From a virus, in the IMG/VR virus record IMGVR_UViG_3300044684_000025, positions 1-48,314 of that record: 48,314 nucleotides of DNA; one strand, given 5' to 3'. The position numbers and the translations under genes are program-made. This document shows positions 15,239-22,637 of this stretch, piece after piece (the first letter of the stretch is position 1; every line of letters starts with the position of its first letter). The notes under the pieces are model-generated. The model was not told the DNA's origin and did not search any database. It saw only the letters and a list, made by a program, of their open reading frames with translations.

Positions 15239-15319
15239 TTATTGTGAAGCTGGCACGTTTAGTGTAACATCACCAGGCTGGCAAACGTAACCACTAAGAT
15301 TGAAATTCGGATTGAACAT
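15239..15319 (-). CDS. Possible 26-residue peptide between dsbA and gene 45
   Basis: ATG 15319 lies two bases after the dsbA stop and has an excellent AGGAGAGG ribosome site. The frame reads MFNPNFNLSGYVCQPGDVT and ends LNVPASQ before TAA. Nothing else explains so strong a site here. It may be a leader or a small protein of the type PGDVTL-containing microproteins. Function unknown. Confidence 0.45.
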   Translation of the reverse strand: MFNPNFNLSGYVCQPGDVTLNVPASQ

Positions 15320-15321
15320 GA

Positions 15322-15558
15322 TCAAACCTCTCCTACTACAGCTTCATAGAGTTCGGTGAACTCTTCGGCACTTGCCTTTTCTTCAGTGTAGTTTTGTTTG
15401 TGATAGGCTTTCGCCAGCTTGCGAATCAACTTCTTGCTGACCTGATGTTCCTCTGCAGCAGCATTGATTGCTTCCTTTTGGAAGTCCTTTTCGCCATCAA
15501 CTCGCGTCATAGAGTTGCTGAGTTCCTTGATGGTCTTGAGCAGCTTTTCGTTGTCCAT
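15322..15558 (-). CDS. dsbA: DsbA-like double-stranded DNA-binding protein
   Basis: 78 residues from ATG 15558, which shares one base with the previous stop. The C-terminal half matches the T4 DsbA pattern: helical core SKKLIRKLAKAYHKQNY followed by EEFTELYEAVVGE, where T4 has ALYHKDN and ELYDTVFS. T4 DsbA (89 residues) binds DNA near late promoters and enhances late transcription. Its place beside gene 45 and in a genome with gp55 and TATAAATA boxes fits. The usual partner gp33 was not found. The assignment rests on motif similarity. Confidence 0.7.
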   Translation of the reverse strand: MDNEKLLKTIKELSNSMTRVDGEKDFQKEAINAAAEEHQVSKKLIRKLAKAYHKQNYTEEKASAEEFTELYEAVVGEV

Positions 15559-15932
15559 CACTTCAAAGCTCCAAGCGCAGCAGAAGCATAGAACGTGTTG
15601 ATCGACTTGGTCGTGGTGCTCCAGCTCCAATTATCCATCACATATTGCTGGAAACGATTGTGATCCAGTTCGATGATTTCATCGACACTGAACTCCAACA
15701 TCTTGATCACAACATCATAATCCTTGGTGTGATCTTGTGGAGCAGACATTCCGTAGAACTTGTTGACGTTGGTTTTGCCAGTCTTGCGAATTTCTTTGAG
15801 AGCAGCCTTCAAAGCATCTTCGATCTGAAGCCAATAACCTTTTTCTGCGAGCTTATATTCTTCCGAATGAAGCTCACGATTTTTCTTGAGAGTCTCCAAG
15901 AGATGGAGACGGTTTACCTTGATAATTTCCAT
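15558..15932 (-). CDS. Conserved phage protein of unknown function
   Basis: 124 residues. It starts MEIIKVNRLHLLETLKKNRE and has LAEKGYWLQIEDALKAALKE, then PQDHTKDYDVVIKMLEFSVD and ELDHNRFQQYVMDNWSW. I recognise this layout (VxRxxLLExLxxNRExH ... YDxVIxMLExSVDxxIELDxxxFxQYVMDxWxW) from many unrelated tailed phages, where it is conserved without assigned function. It is predicted helical and cytoplasmic. It precedes dsbA with a one-base overlap. Confidence 0.85.
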   Translation of the reverse strand: MEIIKVNRLHLLETLKKNRELHSEEYKLAEKGYWLQIEDALKAALKEIRKTGKTNVNKFYGMSAPQDHTKDYDVVIKMLEFSVDEIIELDHNRFQQYVMDNWSWSTTTKSINTFYASAALGALK

Positions 15933-15946
15933 TACGAACTCTTACC

Positions 15947-16846
15947 TCACTTTTTCTTTTTGGTTTGCTTGTTGGGAGCAGGAGTCGGAGCAACTCCTTT
16001 GTTCTTTGCAAGCTTGGAAGGATCAACTGTCGCAGAAGCGCCAATCGAAGCGATTGCCATCAACGATCCTCCGAAAGTGTATGTGCCCGTATGACTCAGC
16101 TTCATCCAAGGACACAGATAAGTCTTCAGACCAATCTTGCGCGTCCACTGACAGAACATGTAGTCTTCAGACAAATAACGCTTGGAGTCAGGATCTATCA
16201 CCGCGTCGAAAAACGCGCAAATTTCACGCGAACCATCGAAGTGCTCTGTGCGAGCATGATCAGGCTTGTAGAATTGTTGCGGATACGCGGTGCCGAACTT
16301 TTCGAGCGTCTCACGACGAATCATCATGAATCCGGTACCAATTTCAAGTACCTCTGCTGGTTCATCAAGGCGAATTTCAGTCACACCTTCTTTGAAGACA
16401 GGCGAGAACACATAGTCACCAACGAATTGATCCAGAGCATTCGGATCTTGGTCCGCATAACCTTTGTCAACAGCCTGCTTGATCTTTTCCCAAGCAATGC
16501 ACTTCTTCGGATACGGACCGCCGATGATGTCATATGGAGACTCTTCAGACTGAAGAGCAAGCAAAGCAATCACGTCATTCGGATCAAATCCGATATCTGA
16601 GTCAATGAACATGAGGTGAGTCATGCCAGAACGCATGAACTCATCTGCGGCATAGTTGCGCGCGCGAGTGATCAGAGATTCATTGAACAGATAATAGCAG
16701 CGCATTTGAATACCATACTTCATGCACAGCGCTGTCAAGTCTTGCATAGAACGGCAAAAAGCTCCCGTACACTGTCCGCCGTACATTGGAGTTGCCACAA
16801 ACAAAGATCGCTTTTGCAGATCAGCGATTTCCACTTTAATTTCCAA
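15947..16846 (-). CDS. GT-A fold glycosyltransferase-like protein
   Basis: 299 residues. The N-terminal nucleotide-sugar fold has LFVATPMYGGQC, NESLITRARNYAADEFM (residues about 55-71) and HLMFIDSDIGFDPNDV, with the DxD metal motif at D82/D84. Later, GTGFMMIRRETLEKF and SEDYMFCQW resemble acceptor-site elements of phage glycosyltransferases. The C-terminus is Lys-rich (PNKQTKKKK). The acceptor is unknown: virion protein, host surface or hydroxymethylated DNA bases are all possible given the TET/JBP gene three genes upstream. Start is TTG 16846 with AAGGG upstream; GTG 16834 is an alternative. Confidence 0.85.
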   Translation of the reverse strand: MEIKVEIADLQKRSLFVATPMYGGQCTGAFCRSMQDLTALCMKYGIQMRCYYLFNESLITRARNYAADEFMRSGMTHLMFIDSDIGFDPNDVIALLALQSEESPYDIIGGPYPKKCIAWEKIKQAVDKGYADQDPNALDQFVGDYVFSPVFKEGVTEIRLDEPAEVLEIGTGFMMIRRETLEKFGTAYPQQFYKPDHARTEHFDGSREICAFFDAVIDPDSKRYLSEDYMFCQWTRKIGLKTYLCPWMKLSHTGTYTFGGSLMAIASIGASATVDPSKLAKNKGVAPTPAPNKQTKKKK

Positions 16847-16862
16847 AGTTTATCCCTTGTTA

Positions 16863-17174
16863 TTATTTGACTGGGGTCAGGATCTTTCCGCTGCGTCCTG
16901 GCACAGCAATTTTGCGAGTCGCATTGATGTAGTCGTCGTAAATCGAATCTACCGGATCAAGCGGTTCAAACAGCAGAGCGGTTTCGTAAATCACCAACTT
17001 CTGTGCAGCACTAGTGTACGGCATATAAGGCACAAACACAAGCTTACCTTCGCGCTGATCGATGCCGATTCCAAGCGGATCAGTCACAACCCACACACCA
17101 CCTTCATGCGTTTCCACAGCACCGATGATTTCCTCACCGATAGCAGTCTTAAAGACTTTCACTTCAACAGACAT
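16863..17174 (-). CDS. Sm-like beta-barrel phage protein
   Basis: 103 residues, ATG with GAGG upstream. The N-terminal half looks like a small SH3/Sm barrel: VKVFKTAIGEEIIGAVET, GGVWVVTDPLGIGI, KLVFVPYMPYTSA. A conserved tail follows: ETALLFEPLDPVDSIYDDY. The same order (xxLxxGxxxIAxI, PL, FMxFA, then xxSxIDxY) appears in the protein at 27412-27813. Such proteins are common in T4-like phages; an RNA-binding role by analogy with Hfq is only a guess. Confidence 0.7.
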   Translation of the reverse strand: MSVEVKVFKTAIGEEIIGAVETHEGGVWVVTDPLGIGIDQREGKLVFVPYMPYTSAAQKLVIYETALLFEPLDPVDSIYDDYINATRKIAVPGRSGKILTPVK

Positions 17175-17177
17175 TAT

Positions 17178-17723
17178 TTACCTCGTGAATTGATTGCGAA
17201 GCTTTTGCAACTTCTTTTGTTTTTCTAGTTTCTTGAACGCGATTTTCTTTGCCATCGGACCAGCGCGATCAATGAAATTGATACCTTCTTGGTGATCGTA
17301 TTCATGCTGGAAAATGCGAGAAGTCATTCCAGAATACGTGTGCGTTACAGTCTCACCATTAGGAAGAGTGAAACGGACCTTGATGTTCTTGGGACGCTTG
17401 ATCTTGATAAAGACACCAGGATAAGAGAGACATCCTTCATCCAATACGATCTGTTCATCACCTACATCAACGATGCGCGGGTTGAAACAAACCGTGATCG
17501 GATTCGTTGCCATAGCGAAAACTCGATATGGCAATCCAAGTTGATTTGCGGAAATTCCAATGCCCTTGTGCTTGATCAATGCCTGTGCTAGCGTGTGAGA
17601 AAGCAAAACAGGGTCAATCGGAGGGTTGGAAAAATCAAATGGAACGACAGGTTCGTAAAGTACCGGATCAGTATCTGGCACTAACGCAGGAATTTCAACC
17701 TGCGGAATTGTTTGTTCAGTCAT
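17178..17723 (-). CDS. def: Peptide deformylase
   Basis: 181 residues. It removes the formyl group from nascent proteins using a metal ion. All three motifs are present: GIGISANQLG (54-63; family GxGxAAxQ), EGCLSYPG (96-103, metal-binding C98) and QHEYDHQEG (139-147; H140, H144 ligands, E141 catalytic). The C-terminal helix is Lys-rich. Phage deformylases are known from marine and other myoviruses and may favour processing of phage proteins. Start ATG 17723 overlaps the TET/JBP stop by one base, so the two are co-translated. Confidence 0.95.
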   Translation of the reverse strand: MTEQTIPQVEIPALVPDTDPVLYEPVVPFDFSNPPIDPVLLSHTLAQALIKHKGIGISANQLGLPYRVFAMATNPITVCFNPRIVDVGDEQIVLDEGCLSYPGVFIKIKRPKNIKVRFTLPNGETVTHTYSGMTSRIFQHEYDHQEGINFIDRAGPMAKKIAFKKLEKQKKLQKLRNQFTR

Positions 17724-19051
17724 CAGAAAAAGTCATCAAGTGTTGCAACCTTCTGCTTCACAGCTTCAGGATGATATTGTTCAAGTAGGTTTCTATCTAA
17801 AGCTCCAAGCCAATCATACCACTCTTGGAGTTGGAACATATTAGCAGAGACGCCATTCCACAATGGTCGCCATTCTGGGTGCGATTCATTCAAACGACGT
17901 TCTTCAACGTATCCACGACGAGCTTCTTCGTATTCCCATGAACCCAACTCAAGCATCTTTTCGCGGAAATACGCAACAATGCTCATGCGTTCAATGCCGT
18001 CAGGATTCCCATCAACCGCTTCAATTGGTGTGTTACCATGAATAGCATCATGGTTGGCAATTAGAAGCAGATCGCCAGGACGGATGTTGATAGCAACGCG
18101 ATACTCTGGAAGAACGAGATAGCCGCCCTTGAAATCCTTACCAGTTGAAATAACACCAAGGTTCGAGAATCCAACGCCCAAGTCACCAGCATCGCGATGA
18201 GCTGCCGTGCGAAATGTTTTGTTCACAGTGAGCGTGGTAAACACTGTGTCTTCGCCGACGAGGAAGCGTTTATCAATCCGATTGGCAGCAGCCTGCTGAG
18301 CAGTAAAACGTTGCGGAAGAAGCTTCTTGAACGCATGATTCAGTTTGCGAAGATATGGAAAACTCTTTGCAAACAGTTCCGGATTCTTGGCATTGTAAGC
18401 ACAAGAGCGACCATATGGGTATCTTGGATAACGATCAAAGAACCCGGCAACACCAGAGTTCACGGGATTGGCATACGTGGTCTGACTGATACATGTTTTT
18501 GCATATTCAGCAGCACGCTTTGCACGTTCTGGCGGCGGAAGATCAATCACCGATTCCAACCAACGTTCGAAGAATCCTTCATACTCTTCTCCATTGCTAG
18601 TTATCTTAGATCTCAACCATACTAGACCACGAGAAGAATCATCCTTGAACGATGCTTTTGCTGCTATATGAGCTCGGATCGGATCTTCTCCGTCCAGACG
18701 AGCGTTTGGATTTTGGAGCAAATCTAGCGCTTCCATTTGCCAATCGGTCACCCATTCACGGTTCTGAAGTTTTTCACCTTTCGGACCAGCAGCCAGACCG
18801 CGATTTTGAGTTTCAACAGCAGCGCCGATCAAACCTTCGTATACACCACGCTGATCTTCGGCAGAGAAAACATTTTTCCTGAATTTGAACAAACACACGC
18901 TTTCATCTGCGCCAAGTTCACCATCAAGTGAATTGATGCGTGCATAAGCGTCAGTGTCTGAGTCAACAAGGATATCGTAATGCGATTCGTCAAGAAATTT
19001 GCCAAGCAAATGCTCGCAATCTTGCTTATTGAGAAAGAGCTGTTGCACCAT
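17723..19051 (-). CDS. TET/JBP-family 2-oxoglutarate/Fe(II) dioxygenase (predicted DNA base hydroxylase)
   Basis: 442 residues. The C-terminal half has the double-stranded beta-helix signature of TET/JBP enzymes: NKTFRTAAHRDAGDLGVGF with HxD iron ligands H285/D287, FKGGYLVLPEYRVAINIRPG, the distal ligand in HDAIHGNTP (H338) and RMSIVAYFRE (R355, likely 2-oxoglutarate contact). GRSCAYNAKNPELFAKSFP (about 214-232) is typical of the phage branch. The family hydroxylates the methyl of thymine (JBP) or 5-methylcytosine (TET) in DNA. Directly upstream, and overlapping by 26 bases, is a kinase of the 5-hydroxymethyl-dU type, which argues for thymine as substrate. No cytosine methylase is in the window. 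Substrate is inferred, fold is well supported. Confidence 0.88.
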   Translation of the reverse strand: MVQQLFLNKQDCEHLLGKFLDESHYDILVDSDTDAYARINSLDGELGADESVCLFKFRKNVFSAEDQRGVYEGLIGAAVETQNRGLAAGPKGEKLQNREWVTDWQMEALDLLQNPNARLDGEDPIRAHIAAKASFKDDSSRGLVWLRSKITSNGEEYEGFFERWLESVIDLPPPERAKRAAEYAKTCISQTTYANPVNSGVAGFFDRYPRYPYGRSCAYNAKNPELFAKSFPYLRKLNHAFKKLLPQRFTAQQAAANRIDKRFLVGEDTVFTTLTVNKTFRTAAHRDAGDLGVGFSNLGVISTGKDFKGGYLVLPEYRVAINIRPGDLLLIANHDAIHGNTPIEAVDGNPDGIERMSIVAYFREKMLELGSWEYEEARRGYVEERRLNESHPEWRPLWNGVSANMFQLQEWYDWLGALDRNLLEQYHPEAVKQKVATLDDFF

Positions 19052-19592
19052 TTTGTAGAGCTTCCGTGATTGTTTTTATCAGAATTTCAGTATCTTCCGG
19101 ATTCTCATGCTTGACTTTCTGCACATTCATCATCACGTTGAAATTTGTGAGAATGTTGGCATACTTGGTCTCACGTCCTTTCAAGAATTTTTCATCTTGA
19201 TTGGAACCACGTTCTGCATATCGAGAAGCACGAGTCTTCGGATCTACATCTAGGTAGAAAATCTGTGTGTCATAGTTTTCGAGGCAATGTTCAATGAACG
19301 ACAAATTCGTTAATCGATCACCCTCAAACAACACACCAATCACACCACGTGCAGAACACTCTTTCAAAAAGGCAACGGCTTCTGGCTGAACAGCCATGCT
19401 CATACGATCCGTTCCGGCAAACACTTCACCTTCTTCATATTTGCCCAAAACGACGTATCTGCCGAAAGCATGGAATGGAACAAGCTTCCATTCTGTGAAC
19501 ATTTGCTTCCAAGTTCCCCATCGTTCCATGAATTTTCGGACCAAGGTGGTCTTTCCAGTTCCTGGTTCGCCCATCACAATCACAACATGCAT
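19026..19592 (-). CDS. P-loop kinase, predicted 5-hydroxymethyl-dU DNA kinase
   Basis: 188 residues from ATG 19592 (GGAG six bases upstream; ATG 19595 also possible and overlaps the previous stop as TAATG). Walker A is GEPGTGKT (8-15). Later stretches are WKLVPFHAFGRYVVLGKY, FAGTDRMSMAVQPEAV, GVLFEGDRLTN (Walker B-like Glu/Asp) and TQIFYLDVDPKTRASRYAERG, followed by RETKYANIL. This arrangement, and its fixed position between an aGPT-Pplase-like and a dioxygenase gene, fits the kinases that phosphorylate 5-hydroxymethyluracil in phage DNA as the activation step for hypermodification. A nucleotide-level kinase cannot be excluded from sequence alone. Confidence 0.8.
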   Translation of the reverse strand: MHVVIVMGEPGTGKTTLVRKFMERWGTWKQMFTEWKLVPFHAFGRYVVLGKYEEGEVFAGTDRMSMAVQPEAVAFLKECSARGVIGVLFEGDRLTNLSFIEHCLENYDTQIFYLDVDPKTRASRYAERGSNQDEKFLKGRETKYANILTNFNVMMNVQKVKHENPEDTEILIKTITEALQNGATALSQ

Positions 19593-19594
19593 CA

Positions 19595-20656
19595 TTAACT
19601 CCAAAATTGATCTAGAGAAACTACAGCGGGGCTGTCTTCTCCATAGAGCAAGTATAGACGGTCTATACTGCCAATTTCAACGAATTGTGACATACGCTCT
19701 TCTTGGATTCGCCCAAAAAGCAGATCCGGACGCTTCATCAAGATGGGATGTTCATTTCGTGCATCCCACAGTGGTTTCCAAAAGATACCACTCCATCCAT
19801 CCTTTTCAACTTGACTAATTTCTTCTGCCTGACGATCAAGATAATAACCGAGATAACGTCCGTGCTTCACACGGAAGATTTTCTTGAATGAACACAGGGC
19901 AGTTTCCATGGAAAAGAAATCAACCATGTGAAGATTTTCTGGACGTGTTTCCTTGACCCTATCGTAGACTTCTTCGAGAATGCTTTCCGCCTGCCATTCA
20001 AGCCACGCGTACTCATCCTCAGTCAATTTCTCATCAATCCATTCGTCTTTTCCAAGAGCAAGACACAAGCCATTGCGATGCGAGCGACTTCCGGAATAAT
20101 CAGCCAACAATAACGAGTCAGGAAGTAGATTCATTCCGCAACACTGCTTGAGCGCTTGCATGTAAAACCAAGTGGTGTATCGACCGAACTTGTGTAGATT
20201 CTCGCTCAGTTCTGCATAGAGCGCATTAAAATTCGAGCACCCCGCAGCAACACTGGGATTGACGAATTGACTGAATGCTTCTCTTTGATTATTTCCATGT
20301 TTAAACACCCATTCTCTGTATGAAGCGTATTGAGCTGGGAGGTGTCCTTTGTTGTACTTGGTGTCAGTCTGGTAACGGAGCCGCTTATAGTTGCCAGCGT
20401 TCCATTGTTCCAATCGTTCTTGATCGACGAGTTCAAAGTCTGGGAATTCATTGTATAAAATCCAAGTAGTCGGAAAGTGGTAGGTTGTGCCGTACAACCA
20501 AGAAACCCAAAGTTTTTGTTCAACGTTCAATTCAAACCTATCGAACAAATAATTCGCCATAAACACGGCAGGATCACAATCGTCAAATTGAATTGACCAA
20601 TGCATCCATTTTATGAAAGCTTCTCTCCGGTTAATCAATTCTCTGTAGTCTTTCAT
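19595..20656 (-). CDS. aGPT-Pplase / amino acid:DNA transferase-like protein (thymine hypermodification)
   Basis: 353 residues, almost entirely helical. Characteristic stretches are DDCDPAVFMANYLFDRFELN (25-44), WVSWLYGTTYHFPTTWILY (50-68), RLRYQTDTKYNKGHLPA (92-108), HKFGRYTTWFYMQALKQ (155-171), LADYSGSRSHRNGLCLALG (184-202) and METALCSFKKIFRVKHGRYL (250-269). I recognise this as the alpha-glutamyl/putrescinyl-thymine pyrophosphorylase family described for phages with hypermodified thymine, in which phosphorylated hydroxymethyl-dU is attacked by an amine or amino acid. The adjacent kinase supports it. No ribosome site is visible before ATG 20656, and a candidate promoter ends only 12 bases upstream, so the mRNA may be nearly leaderless. 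The attached group cannot be predicted. Confidence 0.85.
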   Translation of the reverse strand: MKDYRELINRREAFIKWMHWSIQFDDCDPAVFMANYLFDRFELNVEQKLWVSWLYGTTYHFPTTWILYNEFPDFELVDQERLEQWNAGNYKRLRYQTDTKYNKGHLPAQYASYREWVFKHGNNQREAFSQFVNPSVAAGCSNFNALYAELSENLHKFGRYTTWFYMQALKQCCGMNLLPDSLLLADYSGSRSHRNGLCLALGKDEWIDEKLTEDEYAWLEWQAESILEEVYDRVKETRPENLHMVDFFSMETALCSFKKIFRVKHGRYLGYYLDRQAEEISQVEKDGWSGIFWKPLWDARNEHPILMKRPDLLFGRIQEERMSQFVEIGSIDRLYLLYGEDSPAVVSLDQFWS

Positions 20657-20668
20657 CTGGAAATTCGT

Positions 20669-20697
20669 TCAATACCGATATCTATGTTAGGAGGAAA
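20669..20697 (-). promoter_or_regulatory. Candidate sigma70-like promoter for the hypermodification trio
   Basis: Minus-strand TTTCCT (20697-20692), 17 bases, TATTGA (20674-20669). The 11 bases GATATCGGTAT spanning the -10 are identical to those of the plus-strand promoter at 27348-27376 and fall at the same spacing. It overlaps the AGGAGG site of the homing endonuclease on the other strand. Predicted start is about six bases before the ATG. Confidence 0.4.
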
Positions 20698-20700
20698 TTC

Positions 20701-21237
20701 ATGAAAATATATCTCATCACCAACACTATCAACAATCATCGTTATGTTGGCAAAACTAAACACGCTTTGAAATTTCGCTTGAATCGACATTGGGTCAATA
20801 GAAATTCAGGAAGGTATTTGTCAAACGCTTTATTGAAGTATGGTAAAGCTGCATTCCAGATATCATTATTAGAAGAAACATCACAAGAATTAGCAGACGA
20901 AAGAGAAAAATTTTGGATATCGGCACTTTCACCAGAATATAACATGACAAAGGGTGGAGAAGGCGGCAACACAAGCATGTTCATAGATTACCAAACTCAT
21001 TCAAACAGAATGAAAGGTAACGGAAATCCAAGATTTGGAATCAAACTAACTGATGAGTTCAAACAAAAGTTATCTGCATCGCACAATAAAGATTTACATC
21101 GTTCGCAAACGATGTCTGCTATAAAAGAAGGTCGACACAACTCTCAAATTATAGAACAATGCATCTATTGCGGAAAGAAAGCAAATCTTCCTAACGTCAA
21201 AAGATGGCACAATGATAATTGTAAACAGAAACATTGA
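20701..21237 (+). CDS. GIY-YIG homing endonuclease with NUMOD3-like DNA-binding region
   Basis: 178 residues, the only plus-strand gene in the window. It has its own strong AGGAGG site. The GIY-YIG core is KIYLITNTINNHRYVGKT, with RLNRHW (catalytic Arg/His region) and LADEREKFWISALSPEYNM (catalytic Glu). GNGNPRFGIKLTDEFKQKL then matches NUMOD3-type DNA-binding repeats of intron/intergenic homing enzymes (Seg type in T4). The C-terminus carries CIYCGKK and WHNDNCKQKH, a possible zinc-binding pair. Its stop meets the GNAT stop back to back in TGATCA. It is AT-richer than its neighbours. It appears to be a mobile gene inserted in the hypermodification operon. Confidence 0.93.
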   Translation: MKIYLITNTINNHRYVGKTKHALKFRLNRHWVNRNSGRYLSNALLKYGKAAFQISLLEETSQELADEREKFWISALSPEYNMTKGGEGGNTSMFIDYQTHSNRMKGNGNPRFGIKLTDEFKQKLSASHNKDLHRSQTMSAIKEGRHNSQIIEQCIYCGKKANLPNVKRWHNDNCKQKH

Positions 21238-21762
21238 TCATTCAGAGATGCTCGGTTCAAATAATTCAACCACGCCGCCTTTTCCTTTCCGGAAAACAGC
21301 GGCATGTATCACAGGTTCATTCAAAATGTAGCGATGTTTGCCTTCATTATCGAATCTGAAAATGCACAACTGGCAACCGGATTTCTGTTTCCCCCAAAAC
21401 TTCAGACCGATGCTCTCATAAAAAGCAACAGCAGATGGTTCTGAAGAAACACGGAAATAATCACAGGTTTCATGCGCTTGATGCAACATCACGTTCATCA
21501 AGAGACGAGCGGCACCCTTACGGCGATGCGCAGCAAATGTATGCAGCAATTGCAAATTTGCGACGTAAGGAAGGCGCTTGCTGATAGTCATGATCACGGC
21601 ACCAGCCAACTCACCATCTTCTGTAAAGGCACCAAGACACCAATCCCATTGTCCTTGCATGTCAGCCTTAGCTACAAAGGTCTTTGCGAATTTATCGGCA
21701 GGATCGTTTGAAATAGCAGAAATGAATTGCTCGCGTGTGCATGGTCTAATGGAAAATGTCAT
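21238..21762 (-). CDS. GNAT-family N-acetyltransferase
   Basis: 174 residues. The acetyl-CoA-binding motif is HTFAAHRRKGAARLLMNVML (74-93; R/Q-x-x-G-x-A type), preceded by a GELAGAVIMTISKRLPYV beta sheet and followed by YFRVSSEPSAVAFYESIGLK, the usual C-terminal GNAT motif. It overlaps the amidoligase gene by four bases (ATGA), so both are translated together. In this context its substrate may be an amine on a hypermodified base or a product of the amidoligase; that is inference. Amidoligase, class II glutaminase and GNAT genes are known to occur together in bacterial and phage clusters. Confidence 0.9.
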   Translation of the reverse strand: MTFSIRPCTREQFISAISNDPADKFAKTFVAKADMQGQWDWCLGAFTEDGELAGAVIMTISKRLPYVANLQLLHTFAAHRRKGAARLLMNVMLHQAHETCDYFRVSSEPSAVAFYESIGLKFWGKQKSGCQLCIFRFDNEGKHRYILNEPVIHAAVFRKGKGGVVELFEPSISE

Positions 21763-22637
21763 GATGGTAGATAGAATTTGCGGTTCTTGCCAGAAGCGTC
21801 AGCAGTTTTCTTCTTGGTTGCAATCCAACCCCTTGCCAATTCAAGATCAAATTGCATAGGAGGAAAATTGAATCCAGTTGTGCGGTAGATTTCACGCCAT
21901 GAAGGTCCATCATTTAACGCGGCATCCATGAATAGTTCTACAGCAAGGAAGCAAGACTCAAGATGATGGCGTTCAAACGAACCACGAAAGCAACGAAACT
22001 CTACTGTCTTGACATGCTTCAAACAGTACGTGTTGATCGCAGTACGAATGGGGCGAACTGTTGCTACGCCATCCTTTGCCGTGTAATGTTGCTTGATGAA
22101 ACTGTTGAAATCTGTTGCGTGCCTGAGGATGTTTTCCACGCGCCACTCTGGCATCATGCGTGCACCATCAAGTTTGAGATAAGTCTTTGCATCAGGCACC
22201 GTCTTCATCTCAGCCTTTTCATAGAAACCATATGTGGTATCCACGAAATCATGCTGGTTTTCTCCAACATATTTGATAAGACGTTTCAATGCATCAATGT
22301 CATCAATCAACCCTGGCACATGAACATGGCAATGATTGTGAGTTGTAAAAGGAGAAGTAGGCGCATGACCTGCTTCCGCAAAGAAATCACGAATCTGTAT
22401 GATGCGATCCACTTGCTTGTGCCAACCAAGCGTGGGTTTGGTGTTTACTTCACCACCAACAGGGGGATCGATTCCGAGCGGATCTGCACAAACACCCCGA
22501 TAAGGACCACGGGTGTTCACAATGTCAGCTTCTGAATGCTCCCATTCACCAAGTTCAGGAGGAATGATCGCAGAACGCGGCACATCACCCATCTCCATTT
22601 CAAACCCATAGGTGAACGTGTTCTTATTGTAATGCAT
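21759..22637 (-). CDS. Amidoligase (COOH-NH2 ligase family)
   Basis: 292 residues from ATG 22637, overlapping the amidotransferase gene by 14 bases. Features of the glutamine-synthetase-like amidoligase family are TYGFEMEMGD (metal-binding Glu pair near 13-15), VGGEVNTKPT (60-69), SPFTTHNHCHVHVPG (95-109) and VKTVEFRCFRGSFE (near 210), the usual arginine/Glu phosphate-binding element. Such enzymes use ATP to join a carboxylate to an amine. With a class II glutaminase beside it, ammonia from glutamine could be the nitrogen donor, or an amino acid could be added. Acceptor unknown; a hypermodified base, a free metabolite or a protein are all possible. Confidence 0.87.
   Translation of the reverse strand: MHYNKNTFTYGFEMEMGDVPRSAIIPPELGEWEHSEADIVNTRGPYRGVCADPLGIDPPVGGEVNTKPTLGWHKQVDRIIQIRDFFAEAGHAPTSPFTTHNHCHVHVPGLIDDIDALKRLIKYVGENQHDFVDTTYGFYEKAEMKTVPDAKTYLKLDGARMMPEWRVENILRHATDFNSFIKQHYTAKDGVATVRPIRTAINTYCLKHVKTVEFRCFRGSFERHHLESCFLAVELFMDAALNDGPSWREIYRTTGFNFPPMQFDLELARGWIATKKKTADASGKNRKFYLPS

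Noticed and set aside
15558-15932. Candidate gp33 late co-activator next to dsbA
   Set aside because: Neither sequence nor length pattern matches gp33; it fits instead a conserved phage protein family of unknown function.
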